The position numbers and the translations under genes are program-made. Below, in pieces: positions 22,969 to 30,619 of a stretch of 33,761 nucleotides of DNA. The DNA is from Clostridiales bacterium. GTDB lineage: Bacteria; Bacillota; Limnochordia; Darwinibacteriales; B1SED10-159. The notes under the pieces were generated by a model. That model was not told where the DNA came from, ran no database searches, and was given only the letters and a program-made list of their open reading frames with translations. Each line of letters opens with the position of its first letter. Within the stretch, counting starts at the first letter, position 1. The DNA is taken from NCBI GenBank assembly GCA_003559095.1, contig PWMW01000394.1, forward strand, positions 1 through 33,761. The letters run 5' to 3'.

Positions 22969-24313
22969 CGAAATAGTGGTGGGCCAGATCCAGGAGGGTC
23001 GAACGGATATTCTTCTGGGGATCCTCCAGTACCTGCTGCAGCAGGTAGTCCAAGATTTCACCGACTATCGGTCCCGGCTGAATCTGCAGCTTCTCAATGA
23101 TGTCATCACCGTTGACGGCCAGGTGTTCTGCAGTTAAGGCCGTATCGGGGGCTAAGACTTCATCCAGGCGGCGACCCAGCCGCTGTCCGTAATCCAAGGC
23201 CTGGCGGGGTTGGAAACGGCTGGCCATGATGTCGGCCCGCCGCAGCTCCAAAAGCTCAAAGACAGCTTTTCGTCCTACCTTGGATGCAAAGCGGCGCAGA
23301 GCTCGGTCGGTGGATTGCGGATGCACGGGGAACATGTGCCAGCGAACCAGATGGGCGACGCGGTCGGCGATGCGGCGGCTGAAACGCAGTTCCAGCAGAC
23401 GGCTGCGGGTAAGATCGGCGCCGATGGCGTCATGTTCGTAGAAGTGCGGATGATCACTGCCTTCGGCGAAGGTCAGTGGCTTGCCCACGTCGTGAAAGAG
23501 CGCTGCCAGCCGCAGGTGCAGTTCGGGTTTGATGGCTTCGGCGGTGCGAATGGAGTGGCCCAGTACATCCCAATGATGCAGACTGCCCTGGCGCACACCG
23601 GCGCAGACGGCTACCTCCGGAAGAATTTCTGCCATCACTCCCAGCTGGTACATGGTCTCCAGAGCCACCGTGGGTTTGGGTGCCAGGAGTAGCTTGGTCA
23701 GCTCGTCGCGAATGCGCTCGCGGCTGACCGTACGAATTTCTTCGGGTTTGACGGCATCCAGGGCTTCCTTCACAGGCTTGAACTCCAAAACAGCCATGAA
23801 GCGCAGCAGTCGCAGCATGCGCAGGGGATCCTCGTAGAAGCGGTGAACCGCTGGCCCCACTGTGCGCAGGCGCTTGCGGCGCACATCCTTGAGACCGCCA
23901 AACGGATCGAGGTACTGCCCGGTCTTAGGCTCAAAGGCGATGGCGTTGATGGTAAAATCGCGCCGCCGCAAATCCTCCTTGATGTCTTTGGTATAAATCA
24001 CCAAATCCGGCCGGCGCTGGTCGCTGTATGCACCGTCTTGACGCATTGTGGTCACTTCTAGAAGTTCATCCCCTATTCCTACGGAGATGGTTCCGAATTC
24101 TTTACCTGTAGGATACGTGCGGGGAAACACAGTCTCCACTTGCTCTGGGGTGGCATCAGTGGTAATATCCCAGTCTTCGGGGATCAATCCCCGCAGGCCG
24201 TCACGAACGGCCCCACCAACGATATATGCCTGATAACCGTGATCCCAGAGGCCTTGGCAGATCGCCTCGGCACCCGGGGAAAGGGCAAGCGGTTTGGGTC
24301 CCAGGGATAGCAT
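22934..24313 (-). CDS. cca: CCA tRNA nucleotidyltransferase (class II) with HD domain
   Basis: 459 residues. Adds or repairs the 3' CCA of tRNA. The head domain shows YIVGGAVRDGLRG (30-42), the metal pair D47/D49 in EDWDITTDA, and RRRDFTINA. Then come the neck (DPLRMLRLLRF, with the RRLxR-like motif) and an HD domain (LRLAALFHDVGKPLTF) typical of bacterial enzymes with the extra phosphohydrolase module; a poly(A) polymerase cannot be excluded by eye. The ATG at 24313 has AAGGA about 12 bases upstream, slightly long. Divergent from the rhomboid gene. Confidence 0.92.
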   Translation of the reverse strand: MLSLGPKPLALSPGAEAICQGLWDHGYQAYIVGGAVRDGLRGLIPEDWDITTDATPEQVETVFPRTYPTGKEFGTISVGIGDELLEVTTMRQDGAYSDQRRPDLVIYTKDIKEDLRRRDFTINAIAFEPKTGQYLDPFGGLKDVRRKRLRTVGPAVHRFYEDPLRMLRLLRFMAVLEFKPVKEALDAVKPEEIRTVSRERIRDELTKLLLAPKPTVALETMYQLGVMAEILPEVAVCAGVRQGSLHHWDVLGHSIRTAEAIKPELHLRLAALFHDVGKPLTFAEGSDHPHFYEHDAIGADLTRSRLLELRFSRRIADRVAHLVRWHMFPVHPQSTDRALRRFASKVGRKAVFELLELRRADIMASRFQPRQALDYGQRLGRRLDEVLAPDTALTAEHLAVNGDDIIEKLQIQPGPIVGEILDYLLQQVLEDPQKNIRSTLLDLAHHYFVKHYADNEDKA

Positions 24314-24416
24314 CGGGCATCACCATCCTTATGCTTTCCTATTCCACGGAAACCAACCCATTTCCTTTTGCAAGCAGGAATCCTTGGGTTCTTGCGGAAT
24401 GCAAAATAGATAACTT

Positions 24417-24432
24417 GGCTGCGGCCGCAGCC
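24417..24432. promoter_or_regulatory. 16-bp perfect palindrome in the cca/rhomboid intergenic region
   Basis: GGCTGCGGCCGCAGCC, about 60 bases upstream of the rhomboid start. It could be an operator or leader hairpin; no evidence beyond symmetry. Confidence 0.3.
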
Positions 24433-24490
24433 ACTGCGAACAGTCTTCGCATCGCCAGCCAGCAGGTCTAACGAAGGAGAGAAACAAGGT

Positions 24491-25747
24491 ATGCGTCCAA
24501 TCCACGGTCTCCGCAGCGGCTACCGTCGTCTGCAGAGTCAAACCCCTCAGGTTTGGGGGGTCTATATCACCATTATCATCCTCAGCAGCCTGCATTTGTT
24601 CGGTCTTTTTGTGGAGATGACCTCCAGTGTCAGTTTGACGTCCATCTTCGGGGTCAGCAGCCGGGCCATTACATTTGGTCAAGTGTATCGGCTTCTGACT
24701 GCAATCTTTTTCCATCTGGGTCTGCTGCATCTGTTGATGAATATGTTCGTACTCTATATGTTAGGTTCCGTGGTGGAACAGTTGGCGGGGCCGCTGCGCT
24801 TCTTTGCTGTGTTCCTTACGGCCGGGCTGACGGGGACGGCCTTTAGTGCGCTTTTCAATGCACCCAATGTGGTCTCAGTGGGAGCCAGCGGCGCCATTAT
24901 GGGTTACCTCGGCTACATCCTAGCATCGAAGATGCTGGATCCCCGCAGCGTTCCGCAGGCCATATCACAGTGGGCCATGAGTATTCTGCTCATTAACGTG
25001 TTCTGGAATGTGGCCAGTCCCAGGGGTTTGGACGTCTGGGGCCATGTGGGCGGCTTTGTGGGCGGTGCGCTGGCGGTGGGCTTCCTGGGCCTGCCGGCCT
25101 GGCGTACGGGCCTGCGGTTAGGTTGGGCACGTCTGTGGCTGTTACGAGTGGTCTCGGTGCTGTTGGTGGCCGGTGTCATCTATGCTCCGCTGGCGTCACT
25201 GCCCGCTGATCTTTCGGCCCTGACAGCGGTGGGCTTGGCTCCACAGCAGATTCGGATGCAGTGGGAACGGCAGCAGTTGGGAAGTCCTGGAAGCCTCGGG
25301 CGCTGGGCCTGGGAACCCCATTCGTATGCGCAGATTGTAACACCAAGCGCAGTCTACCAGGCCTTTCAAGACTACGTGGAGGATAGCCAGCTGCCAGCCG
25401 AGGAAGTTCAAGAGCAGTGGCAGCGCTGGCAGGAGCTGGCCCAGACGCACCAATTGGTTCTGGTCCATCTCTACGTCAGCGAATTTTCTCCGGAATTGAC
25501 GGATCTGCGAGAGCCCAGTGTCGGCATGGGTCGTGCCTTTGTGGAGACCTCCGCTGGCCTGGTAGCCGATGCCGATGAGATCCATGTCTTTCCAGTCCAA
25601 GTCCGGGAAACACCGTATTATGCCATTAACATTCTTGCGTTTCCCCAAATGGTTAATGACAGGCCCTTGGTCAGTGACGCCACGTTCTGGGTGAAGCTGG
25701 AAATCTGGACAGGGCGCGGGGATCTGTCGGTTCAATTTGATTTGTAG
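24491..25747 (+). CDS. Rhomboid family intramembrane serine protease with a C-terminal soluble domain
   Basis: 418 residues. The first ~235 form the six-helix rhomboid core: HLGLLHLLMN (75-84), catalytic Ser133 in GASGAIMG, and catalytic His185 in WGHVGGFVGG. It cleaves membrane-embedded substrates. Residues about 235-418 form an unrecognised extracytoplasmic domain, rich in Gln and Glu at first (QEQWQRWQELAQ) and then beta-like. ATG has GGAG seven to ten bases upstream. The substrate is unknown. Confidence 0.9.
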   Translation: MRPIHGLRSGYRRLQSQTPQVWGVYITIIILSSLHLFGLFVEMTSSVSLTSIFGVSSRAITFGQVYRLLTAIFFHLGLLHLLMNMFVLYMLGSVVEQLAGPLRFFAVFLTAGLTGTAFSALFNAPNVVSVGASGAIMGYLGYILASKMLDPRSVPQAISQWAMSILLINVFWNVASPRGLDVWGHVGGFVGGALAVGFLGLPAWRTGLRLGWARLWLLRVVSVLLVAGVIYAPLASLPADLSALTAVGLAPQQIRMQWERQQLGSPGSLGRWAWEPHSYAQIVTPSAVYQAFQDYVEDSQLPAEEVQEQWQRWQELAQTHQLVLVHLYVSEFSPELTDLREPSVGMGRAFVETSAGLVADADEIHVFPVQVRETPYYAINILAFPQMVNDRPLVSDATFWVKLEIWTGRGDLSVQFDL

Positions 25748-25789
25748 GTCTTCCGCAGGGCTTGGACGGGAGGACGTGGAATAGTTGTA

Positions 25790-25837
25790 TGGTATACTGA
25801 TGTTGAGCACCCAAGGCGTGTCCCATGTCTGGGACAC
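25790..25837 (+). promoter_or_regulatory. Extended -10 promoter and leader hairpin before the MIF operon
   Basis: TGGTATACT (25790-25798) is an extended -10 without a good -35. In the short leader that follows, GTGTCCCA pairs with TGGGACAC around TGTC (25818-25837). The hairpin is not followed by a U-tract. It may protect the transcript or control it. Confidence 0.5.
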
Positions 25838-25864
25838 AGCCAATGTTTTAGAGGAGGTATTTTT

Positions 25865-26218
25865 ATGCCGATGATCCGTTCTTTGACCACGTGTGCTGTA
25901 TCTGAGGAGGCCCAAGCCAAGTTGGAAGAAGGGTTCTCCGTTATGCTCCAGGAGGTCTGCGAAAAGCCCCGCAGTGCCCTGGCTGTTCACTTTCTGGACG
26001 AACAGAAGCTTTTTTTCGCCGGTAAGAAAGCGGACCACTTTGCGGTTTTGGAGATCATGGTGGCTGGAACTCTGACCAAGGATCAAAAGCGAGCGCTGGT
26101 GACAGAGTGCAATGCACTCTATGCCGAACAGCTCTGCTATAATCCGCAGCAGATGTACATCATTTTCACGGAGGTGCATCGCGAAAATTGGGGGCTGCGG
26201 GGCGGAATTCTCGGTTAG
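25865..26218 (+). CDS. Bacterial MIF-like (tautomerase superfamily) protein
   Basis: 117 residues, the length of macrophage migration inhibitory factor. Pro2, which becomes the N-terminal catalytic base after Met removal, is present (MPMI). ALAVHFLDEQ aligns with the YIAVHVVPDQ strand, and YIIFTEVHRENWGLRG with the YINYYDMNAANVGWN end. Family members are trimers with phenylpyruvate or related tautomerase activity. Strong GGAGG site, eight bases before the ATG. First gene of a tight plus-strand operon; the next gene begins four bases after its stop. Confidence 0.7.
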   Translation: MPMIRSLTTCAVSEEAQAKLEEGFSVMLQEVCEKPRSALAVHFLDEQKLFFAGKKADHFAVLEIMVAGTLTKDQKRALVTECNALYAEQLCYNPQQMYIIFTEVHRENWGLRGGILG

Positions 26219-26222
26219 TGCC

Positions 26223-27425
26223 ATGGAGGCCCGCATCGGTTTTGCCCGTCAACGGCTGCAGATGGCAGCCGCCAGTGACCATCGAGTGAAAGATATCCAG
26301 TTTGCAGAGGGTCTCGATCGCGATGGTTTTTGGTCTGCGCAGCTTCAGGTGGTGGGCGGCCGGGCGTTGGTGTACAATGCCCGCCATTTCGTCCAGCAGG
26401 TGACGGACATCCGCTTACTACAGAAAACCAATGCGCATACGCTGACGGCCTTGGCCCCTGGGCTGCTGCCGCTGCGGTTGGGTTTGGTGGATGAAGAGGA
26501 AAATCCGCTGCCGCTGCAAAGTGGTGACGGGGAGCCGCTTGCGGCCGGCAAGCAGCAGTGGGCCGTGGATGACCTGCTGCTGCGCTTGGCGGCGCTGACC
26601 CAGTCCCAGCCGGAAGGAGCCTGCTTGGCCTCAGCCAGCGAACTCCTTCAGGGCTGGCCACGGGAGTTTCGCCGACGGCTGCGGCCGGATGCTGAACCTC
26701 CGCGTCAGACACGAACGAGTCTTTCTTTTTGGATATCGGGAACGCAAAAACGGTTGTCTGGGCAGCGGCAGCAATGTTTGGAAGCCCTTGCTGAAGCGCA
26801 TGCCTTGGTGCAGCAGGCCGCTGGCTGTGTGGATCGCCGTGAACCGGTGTGGCGCGAGCTGCGTTGGTCTTTTCAGGGAGGATCTGTGCCGCCATTGACG
26901 ACGCCCCGTTTGCTGCTGCGGGAGTTGGATTGGCACGATTTTGAAGCCATTCATAGTTGGTCGGTGGATCCGGAAGTGGTCAAGTTCATGGACTGGGGAC
27001 CCAATACTCGGGAGCAGACCAAAGCCCATCTGCAGCAGGCTGTGGGGGAGCAGCACGCAGCCCAACCGGCGCGGTACGAATTGGCCATCTGCCGGAAACA
27101 GGACCCCGGAAGCTGTCTCGGTACGGTGGCACTGGTACTAACCAACGCCCTGCATGGGGAGGCGTCCTTAGGGTACACGCTGTCCCGCTCCCACTGGGGA
27201 CAGGGCGTGATGACTGAGGCTGTCAGCGCCCTGCTGGACTGGGGCTGGAGTACCTTGGGGCTGCATCGGATCTGGGCTACGTGTTCTGTGGAAAACACTG
27301 CTTCCAGTGTGGTGCTGCAGCGCGTCGGCATGGAGCAGGAAGGCCGGCTGCGGGACCACCGCTTTTTGCGGGGCCGATGGCATGACTCGCTGCTTTTTGG
27401 TATGACATCACCGCTGGAAGGGTGA
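26223..27425 (+). CDS. GNAT acetyltransferase fused to an unrecognised N-terminal domain
   Basis: 400 residues. From about residue 220 it is a RimJ/RimL-type GNAT domain: LTTPRLLLRELDWHDFEAIHSW, LGYTLSRSHWGQGVMTEAVSALLDW (acetyl-CoA loop), then HRIWATCSVENTASSVVLQRVGM. These acetylate protein N-termini or small amines. The first ~220 residues contain a MEARIGFARQRLQ helix, a beta region (FWSAQLQVVGGRALVYNARH) and a second helical part; I do not recognise them. A GTG at 26886 with GGGAGG four bases upstream could start a free GNAT domain. The ATG at 26223 has only a weak upstream site and is probably coupled to the preceding gene. Confidence 0.7.
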   Translation: MEARIGFARQRLQMAAASDHRVKDIQFAEGLDRDGFWSAQLQVVGGRALVYNARHFVQQVTDIRLLQKTNAHTLTALAPGLLPLRLGLVDEEENPLPLQSGDGEPLAAGKQQWAVDDLLLRLAALTQSQPEGACLASASELLQGWPREFRRRLRPDAEPPRQTRTSLSFWISGTQKRLSGQRQQCLEALAEAHALVQQAAGCVDRREPVWRELRWSFQGGSVPPLTTPRLLLRELDWHDFEAIHSWSVDPEVVKFMDWGPNTREQTKAHLQQAVGEQHAAQPARYELAICRKQDPGSCLGTVALVLTNALHGEASLGYTLSRSHWGQGVMTEAVSALLDWGWSTLGLHRIWATCSVENTASSVVLQRVGMEQEGRLRDHRFLRGRWHDSLLFGMTSPLEG

Positions 27426-27428
27426 AGA

Positions 27429-27995
27429 ATGATGGCTGTGGACATTCGAGCATTGGCCGACCTGGAACCCCAGGAGTTGGAGCGGGCCGCTCACATCTTG
27501 GTGCAGGCTTTTGCTGAGATGGCGCCTGCGGCGTGGCCCACAATGGCTGAGGCTCGTCAAGAAGTGAAGGAATGTATGGATTCGCAGTACTTGGCGTTGG
27601 CCGCCATGGACGATTCGGAGCTGGTAGGTTGGATCGGCGCCCGTCCGCAGTATGATGGCCATGTGTGGGAGCTTCATCCCTTGGCCGTAGCCGTAGATCA
27701 TCAGCGCCGGGGCATCGGCCGTGCATTGGTCCAAGCCCTCGAGGCCGAGGTCCGCTTGCGCGATGCAGATACGATTATTTTGGGCACCGATGATGAGGCA
27801 GGGTGGACGTCGGCAGCCAATACCAACCTCTACGGCTGTGTTTGGCAGCACATTCGGGAGCTTCGCAACCTGAAGAACCATCCCTTTGCCTTCTACCAAC
27901 GGTTGGGCTTTGAAGTGGTGGGTCTGCTTCCCGATGCCAATGGGCCGGGCAAACCAGATATCATGATGGCCAAGTCTGTCAAAAATACGAGGTAG
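27429..27995 (+). CDS. GNAT acetyltransferase, aminoglycoside 6'-acetyltransferase-like
   Basis: 188 residues. The acetyl-CoA site is HPLAVAVDHQRRGIGRALVQALE. The C-terminal half, LGTDDEAGWTS, HIRELRNLKNHPFAFYQRLGFEV and PDANGPGKPDIMMAK, matches a group often annotated AAC(6')-type aminoglycoside acetyltransferase. That name is by family only; many members have other substrates. Starts three bases after the previous stop, with AAGGGTGAAG upstream. Confidence 0.8.
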   Translation: MMAVDIRALADLEPQELERAAHILVQAFAEMAPAAWPTMAEARQEVKECMDSQYLALAAMDDSELVGWIGARPQYDGHVWELHPLAVAVDHQRRGIGRALVQALEAEVRLRDADTIILGTDDEAGWTSAANTNLYGCVWQHIRELRNLKNHPFAFYQRLGFEVVGLLPDANGPGKPDIMMAKSVKNTR

Positions 27996-27997
27996 AC

Positions 27998-28029
27998 GGA
28001 GCGATATCATGAAGGAGCGATGTCATGAA
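27998..28029 (+). repeat. 16-bp direct duplication containing RBS and ATG
   Basis: GGAGCGATATCATGAA followed at once by GGAGCGATGTCATGAA, one substitution apart. Each carries GGAG eight bases from an ATG, but only the second ATG (28025) opens the nucleotidyltransferase gene. Confidence 0.85.
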
Positions 28030-28801
28030 GCGGAAATTCGAGGGACTGCAGCATTTGACAGCGATTCTCCGCAATAATCCTATAGTTCAGGGTCTCGTGC
28101 GCTACGGAGGCCGGACCGTAGATGATGAAGGCCCGGGCGGGGATTTTGACCTGTTCGTGATCGTCGAAAAGCGGCCGGCCCAGGTGGAAAGTCTGCACTT
28201 TTATGTGCGCTCGATCCCTGTGGATCTCAATATCCGTACCCTCCAGGATCTGCAGCGTGCATGGCCCTTGACGGAGATGGACTTCGCGTTGTTGGACGGC
28301 GAGCTGCTCTATGACAAGGAACGGCGAGTCAAACCGCTCTTGCAGGAAGCAGCGCGGGCCTGGTCACCGGTTTTGGGGTCTTTGAGTCCCCATGAACGAA
28401 ACTTTGAGCGCTTCAGTAAAACGCATGTTCTAGATAAGGTGCGCCATCGTCTGCACTCAGAGCCAACCATGTGTCACTATCTTATGCACAGTAACGTGCA
28501 TTGGCTGTTGACCAGCTATTTTCAGATTCGGGGTCGTCTCTTCCCTGGGGATGGGCCGGCCCTGCGTGTCTGGCAGCGCCAGGAGCCCGAGATGTATGCA
28601 CTGCTGCAGACATTTTACGAAAGTCCAGGGCTCACCGAACAACTGCGCTGCATGGAGACCCTTACAGACATGGTGTTGGAGCCCATCGGCGGTCTGTGGA
28701 AAACCGATGAAGTGCTGGCCTTCGGCTTGCACGGGGATCTGGACCGGTTGGACCAGGAAGGAGAAGCCGCATGGGAGGCACTGTTTGGGGATGTAGTCTA
28801 G
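28025..28801 (+). CDS. Nucleotidyltransferase-fold protein (MNT/KNT-like)
   Basis: 258 residues. The N-terminal part shows a polymerase-beta-like nucleotidyltransferase pattern: VRYGGRTVDDEGPGGDFDLFVIV with the Asp-x-Asp pair of the metal site, and PVDLNIRTL with a third acidic residue. The usual GS pair is GG here. The C-terminal half is helical with His, Arg and Tyr residues (CHYLMHSNVHWLLTSYFQIRG), reminiscent of the helical domain in aminoglycoside nucleotidyltransferases or HEPN partners. Activity not proven. ATG 28025 has GGAG eight bases upstream, within a duplicated segment. Confidence 0.65.
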   Translation: MKRKFEGLQHLTAILRNNPIVQGLVRYGGRTVDDEGPGGDFDLFVIVEKRPAQVESLHFYVRSIPVDLNIRTLQDLQRAWPLTEMDFALLDGELLYDKERRVKPLLQEAARAWSPVLGSLSPHERNFERFSKTHVLDKVRHRLHSEPTMCHYLMHSNVHWLLTSYFQIRGRLFPGDGPALRVWQRQEPEMYALLQTFYESPGLTEQLRCMETLTDMVLEPIGGLWKTDEVLAFGLHGDLDRLDQEGEAAWEALFGDVV

Positions 28802-28835
28802 GGCTGCAGTCTGCTGGGCCGGGAGGTGCCGCGCA

Positions 28836-29531
28836 GTGCTGAGCGCCGGTGTTCGCCACCCGTGGTGGCTGTCTGTGGTGCTGCATGCCCTTCCCGGGTT
28901 GGCATTTGTGGCGGGGCACCGGCTTTTGGCTCCGTTGTTGTTACAGACGGGCTACGGGGTTCCATTCACTGCTTTGGTGGTAGTGCCGGCATTGGTTGCC
29001 GCAGTGCAGCTGGCCGTGCTGTGGTACGCGGCTCCGGTTCAGGATGGGCGGCGTTCTCTGCGCAGCCTGATCTCGCTGCAGGCACCCCTGGCCAAGAAAG
29101 TGTATGGCCTTTGGGTGCCGCTGCTGGTGTTATACGGCCTGGGACTGCGCTGGTTCGTACATTATGATCCGTGGCTGAACTCTTTCAGCTCGACCCCGGC
29201 GGCCATGTCTTTGGGTACTTTGGAGCCGGGGATGATGCTGGCGGTCTTCAGTTTCGGCCTAACGTTTTTTGGCGTTTTGGCTCCGGTGGTAGAGGAGCTT
29301 TACTACCGCGGTTTTCTGCTGCCCCGAATGCCGGGTCAAGGGCTGTGGATTCCCTTGCTGCACGCAGCCGTGTATGCTTTGGTGTTTTCAGAGATGCCGT
29401 GGGCGGTCATGCGGTTTGCCGCTATCCTGCCCTTGGTTCTGGTGGTATGGCGGCAGCGCAGTGTGTACCCCGCCATGATGGCCCAAGTCGTTCTGCGTGT
29501 AACCATTTTGATGTATCTCTTGTCCATTTGA
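28836..29531 (+). CDS. CPBP (CAAX/Abi) intramembrane metalloprotease-like protein
   Basis: 231 residues with six or seven membrane helices. The glutamate motif is VVEELYYRGFLLP (EExxxR), followed by LLHAAVYALVF as the second, His-bearing motif. Family members cleave membrane proteins or handle prenylated or leaderless peptides. The GTG start is preceded by GGGAGG nine bases upstream. Fifth gene of the plus-strand operon. Confidence 0.82.
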   Translation: MLSAGVRHPWWLSVVLHALPGLAFVAGHRLLAPLLLQTGYGVPFTALVVVPALVAAVQLAVLWYAAPVQDGRRSLRSLISLQAPLAKKVYGLWVPLLVLYGLGLRWFVHYDPWLNSFSSTPAAMSLGTLEPGMMLAVFSFGLTFFGVLAPVVEELYYRGFLLPRMPGQGLWIPLLHAAVYALVFSEMPWAVMRFAAILPLVLVVWRQRSVYPAMMAQVVLRVTILMYLLSI

Positions 29532-29604
29532 CCTTTGGCGGGCACAAGCCTGTCTGGGTCAGCGAAACATATGGCGGATATTCTAGGAGCGGGAGAGGGA
29601 ATTT

Positions 29605-30492
29605 ATGCAATTGTGGTGGTACAGAATACTGAAAATGGGATCTCTGGCGGTCCTCATTGCCATGTTGATAGTAGTTCCGGCAGGTGCTTGGCAGACTGTG
29701 GAGCTCAGTGAGGTGGAACTGCAGTACCATCGTGCTGGCAGCGGGGCGGCCCTGATTGTGCTTCCCGGAGCGGCCGGGATGAACGTCGCTATTTATCAGG
29801 AAGTTCTGCAACCGTTAGAGACGACCGTAGAGGCATTTTACCTCAATCCAAGAGGAGCCGGGGGTTCCGGTGAGCCCGCTGATGGTGACTACAGCATTGC
29901 GGCGTTGGTCCGAGATCTGGAGGAGTTCCGGGAGTACCAGGAACTGGACTCGTTTTACCTTTTGGGGCACGGTTATGGTGCCCAGGTGGCCCTAATGTAC
30001 GCTTTGGAGTACCCGGAGGCTGTGGCTGGCTTGATCTTGGCAGGTGGCGCCCATTATTTGGGCGAGGAATGGTTCGTGGAACGGCAGGCGGCTACCGAAC
30101 GCCATCCGGCTTATGAAGCCTATGCAGAGATGCCGATGCTGGAGCAGAATACCAATGATGCCGTGCTGATGTTGGACTTTTTCAATTGGGAAGAGCATCA
30201 AGACATGATGCCTTGGTTGGAACCGCACCTGCAGGTGCGCCTCGAGGCTAATGCGCATTTTATGGAGCAGGACATGGCCGAGTTTGACCTCCGGGACCGT
30301 GTCCAGGAAATTCAGCACCGGGTGCTGCTTGTCTGGGGACGCTACGATGTGGTAGATCCGCTGGAACGTGCGGAACAGCTGCAGAATGTTCTGCCCCAGG
30401 CTGAGCTTGTCATTTTGGAAGAAGCTGCCCACTTGGCGTTTCTCGAACAACGTGATGCCTTCGTTGAGGCAGTGGCCCAGTTCGTGCAGTAG
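29605..30492 (+). CDS. Exported alpha/beta-hydrolase fold protein lacking the nucleophile Ser
   Basis: 295 residues. Signal peptide or anchor at 1-28 (basic start, hydrophobic core, PAGA cleavage-like site). The fold is typical of proline-iminopeptidase-like hydrolases: LPGAAG (53-58), NPRGAGGSG (81-89), then the nucleophile elbow, D248 in WGRYDVVDP and H276 in EEAAHL. However, the elbow reads GHGYG (121-125), with Gly123 (codon GGT) where Ser is expected. It may be a pseudo-enzyme or ligand-binding protein. Last gene of the operon; ATG behind GGGAGAGGG. Confidence 0.85.
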   Translation: MQLWWYRILKMGSLAVLIAMLIVVPAGAWQTVELSEVELQYHRAGSGAALIVLPGAAGMNVAIYQEVLQPLETTVEAFYLNPRGAGGSGEPADGDYSIAALVRDLEEFREYQELDSFYLLGHGYGAQVALMYALEYPEAVAGLILAGGAHYLGEEWFVERQAATERHPAYEAYAEMPMLEQNTNDAVLMLDFFNWEEHQDMMPWLEPHLQVRLEANAHFMEQDMAEFDLRDRVQEIQHRVLLVWGRYDVVDPLERAEQLQNVLPQAELVILEEAAHLAFLEQRDAFVEAVAQFVQ

Positions 30493-30550
30493 CTTCCAGT
30501 GGCAGCAGCTGCCAAGCTGGCCAGGGGACCATTCGCCAAGAACGCGCAAC

Positions 30551-30593
30551 AGCGGCGCCGCCGTTCTGCAGACAGCAGAAGGCGGGCGCCGCT
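30551..30593. terminator. 18-bp GC-rich hairpin between convergent genes
   Basis: AGCGGCGCC, GCC and TTCTGC pair with GCAGAA, GGC and GGCGCCGCT around a five-base loop, with one G-G mismatch. Neither strand has a true U-tract, so it is a barrier or RNA-stability element more than a classic terminator. Confidence 0.55.
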
Positions 30594-30619
30594 TGGCGTT
30601 TCTGGGGGGATACTGGTTG

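Noticed and set aside
25196-26236. 346-codon minus-strand ORF opposite the rhomboid and MIF genes
   Set aside because: Crosses two well-supported genes and a promoter region; composition looks like an antisense artefact.
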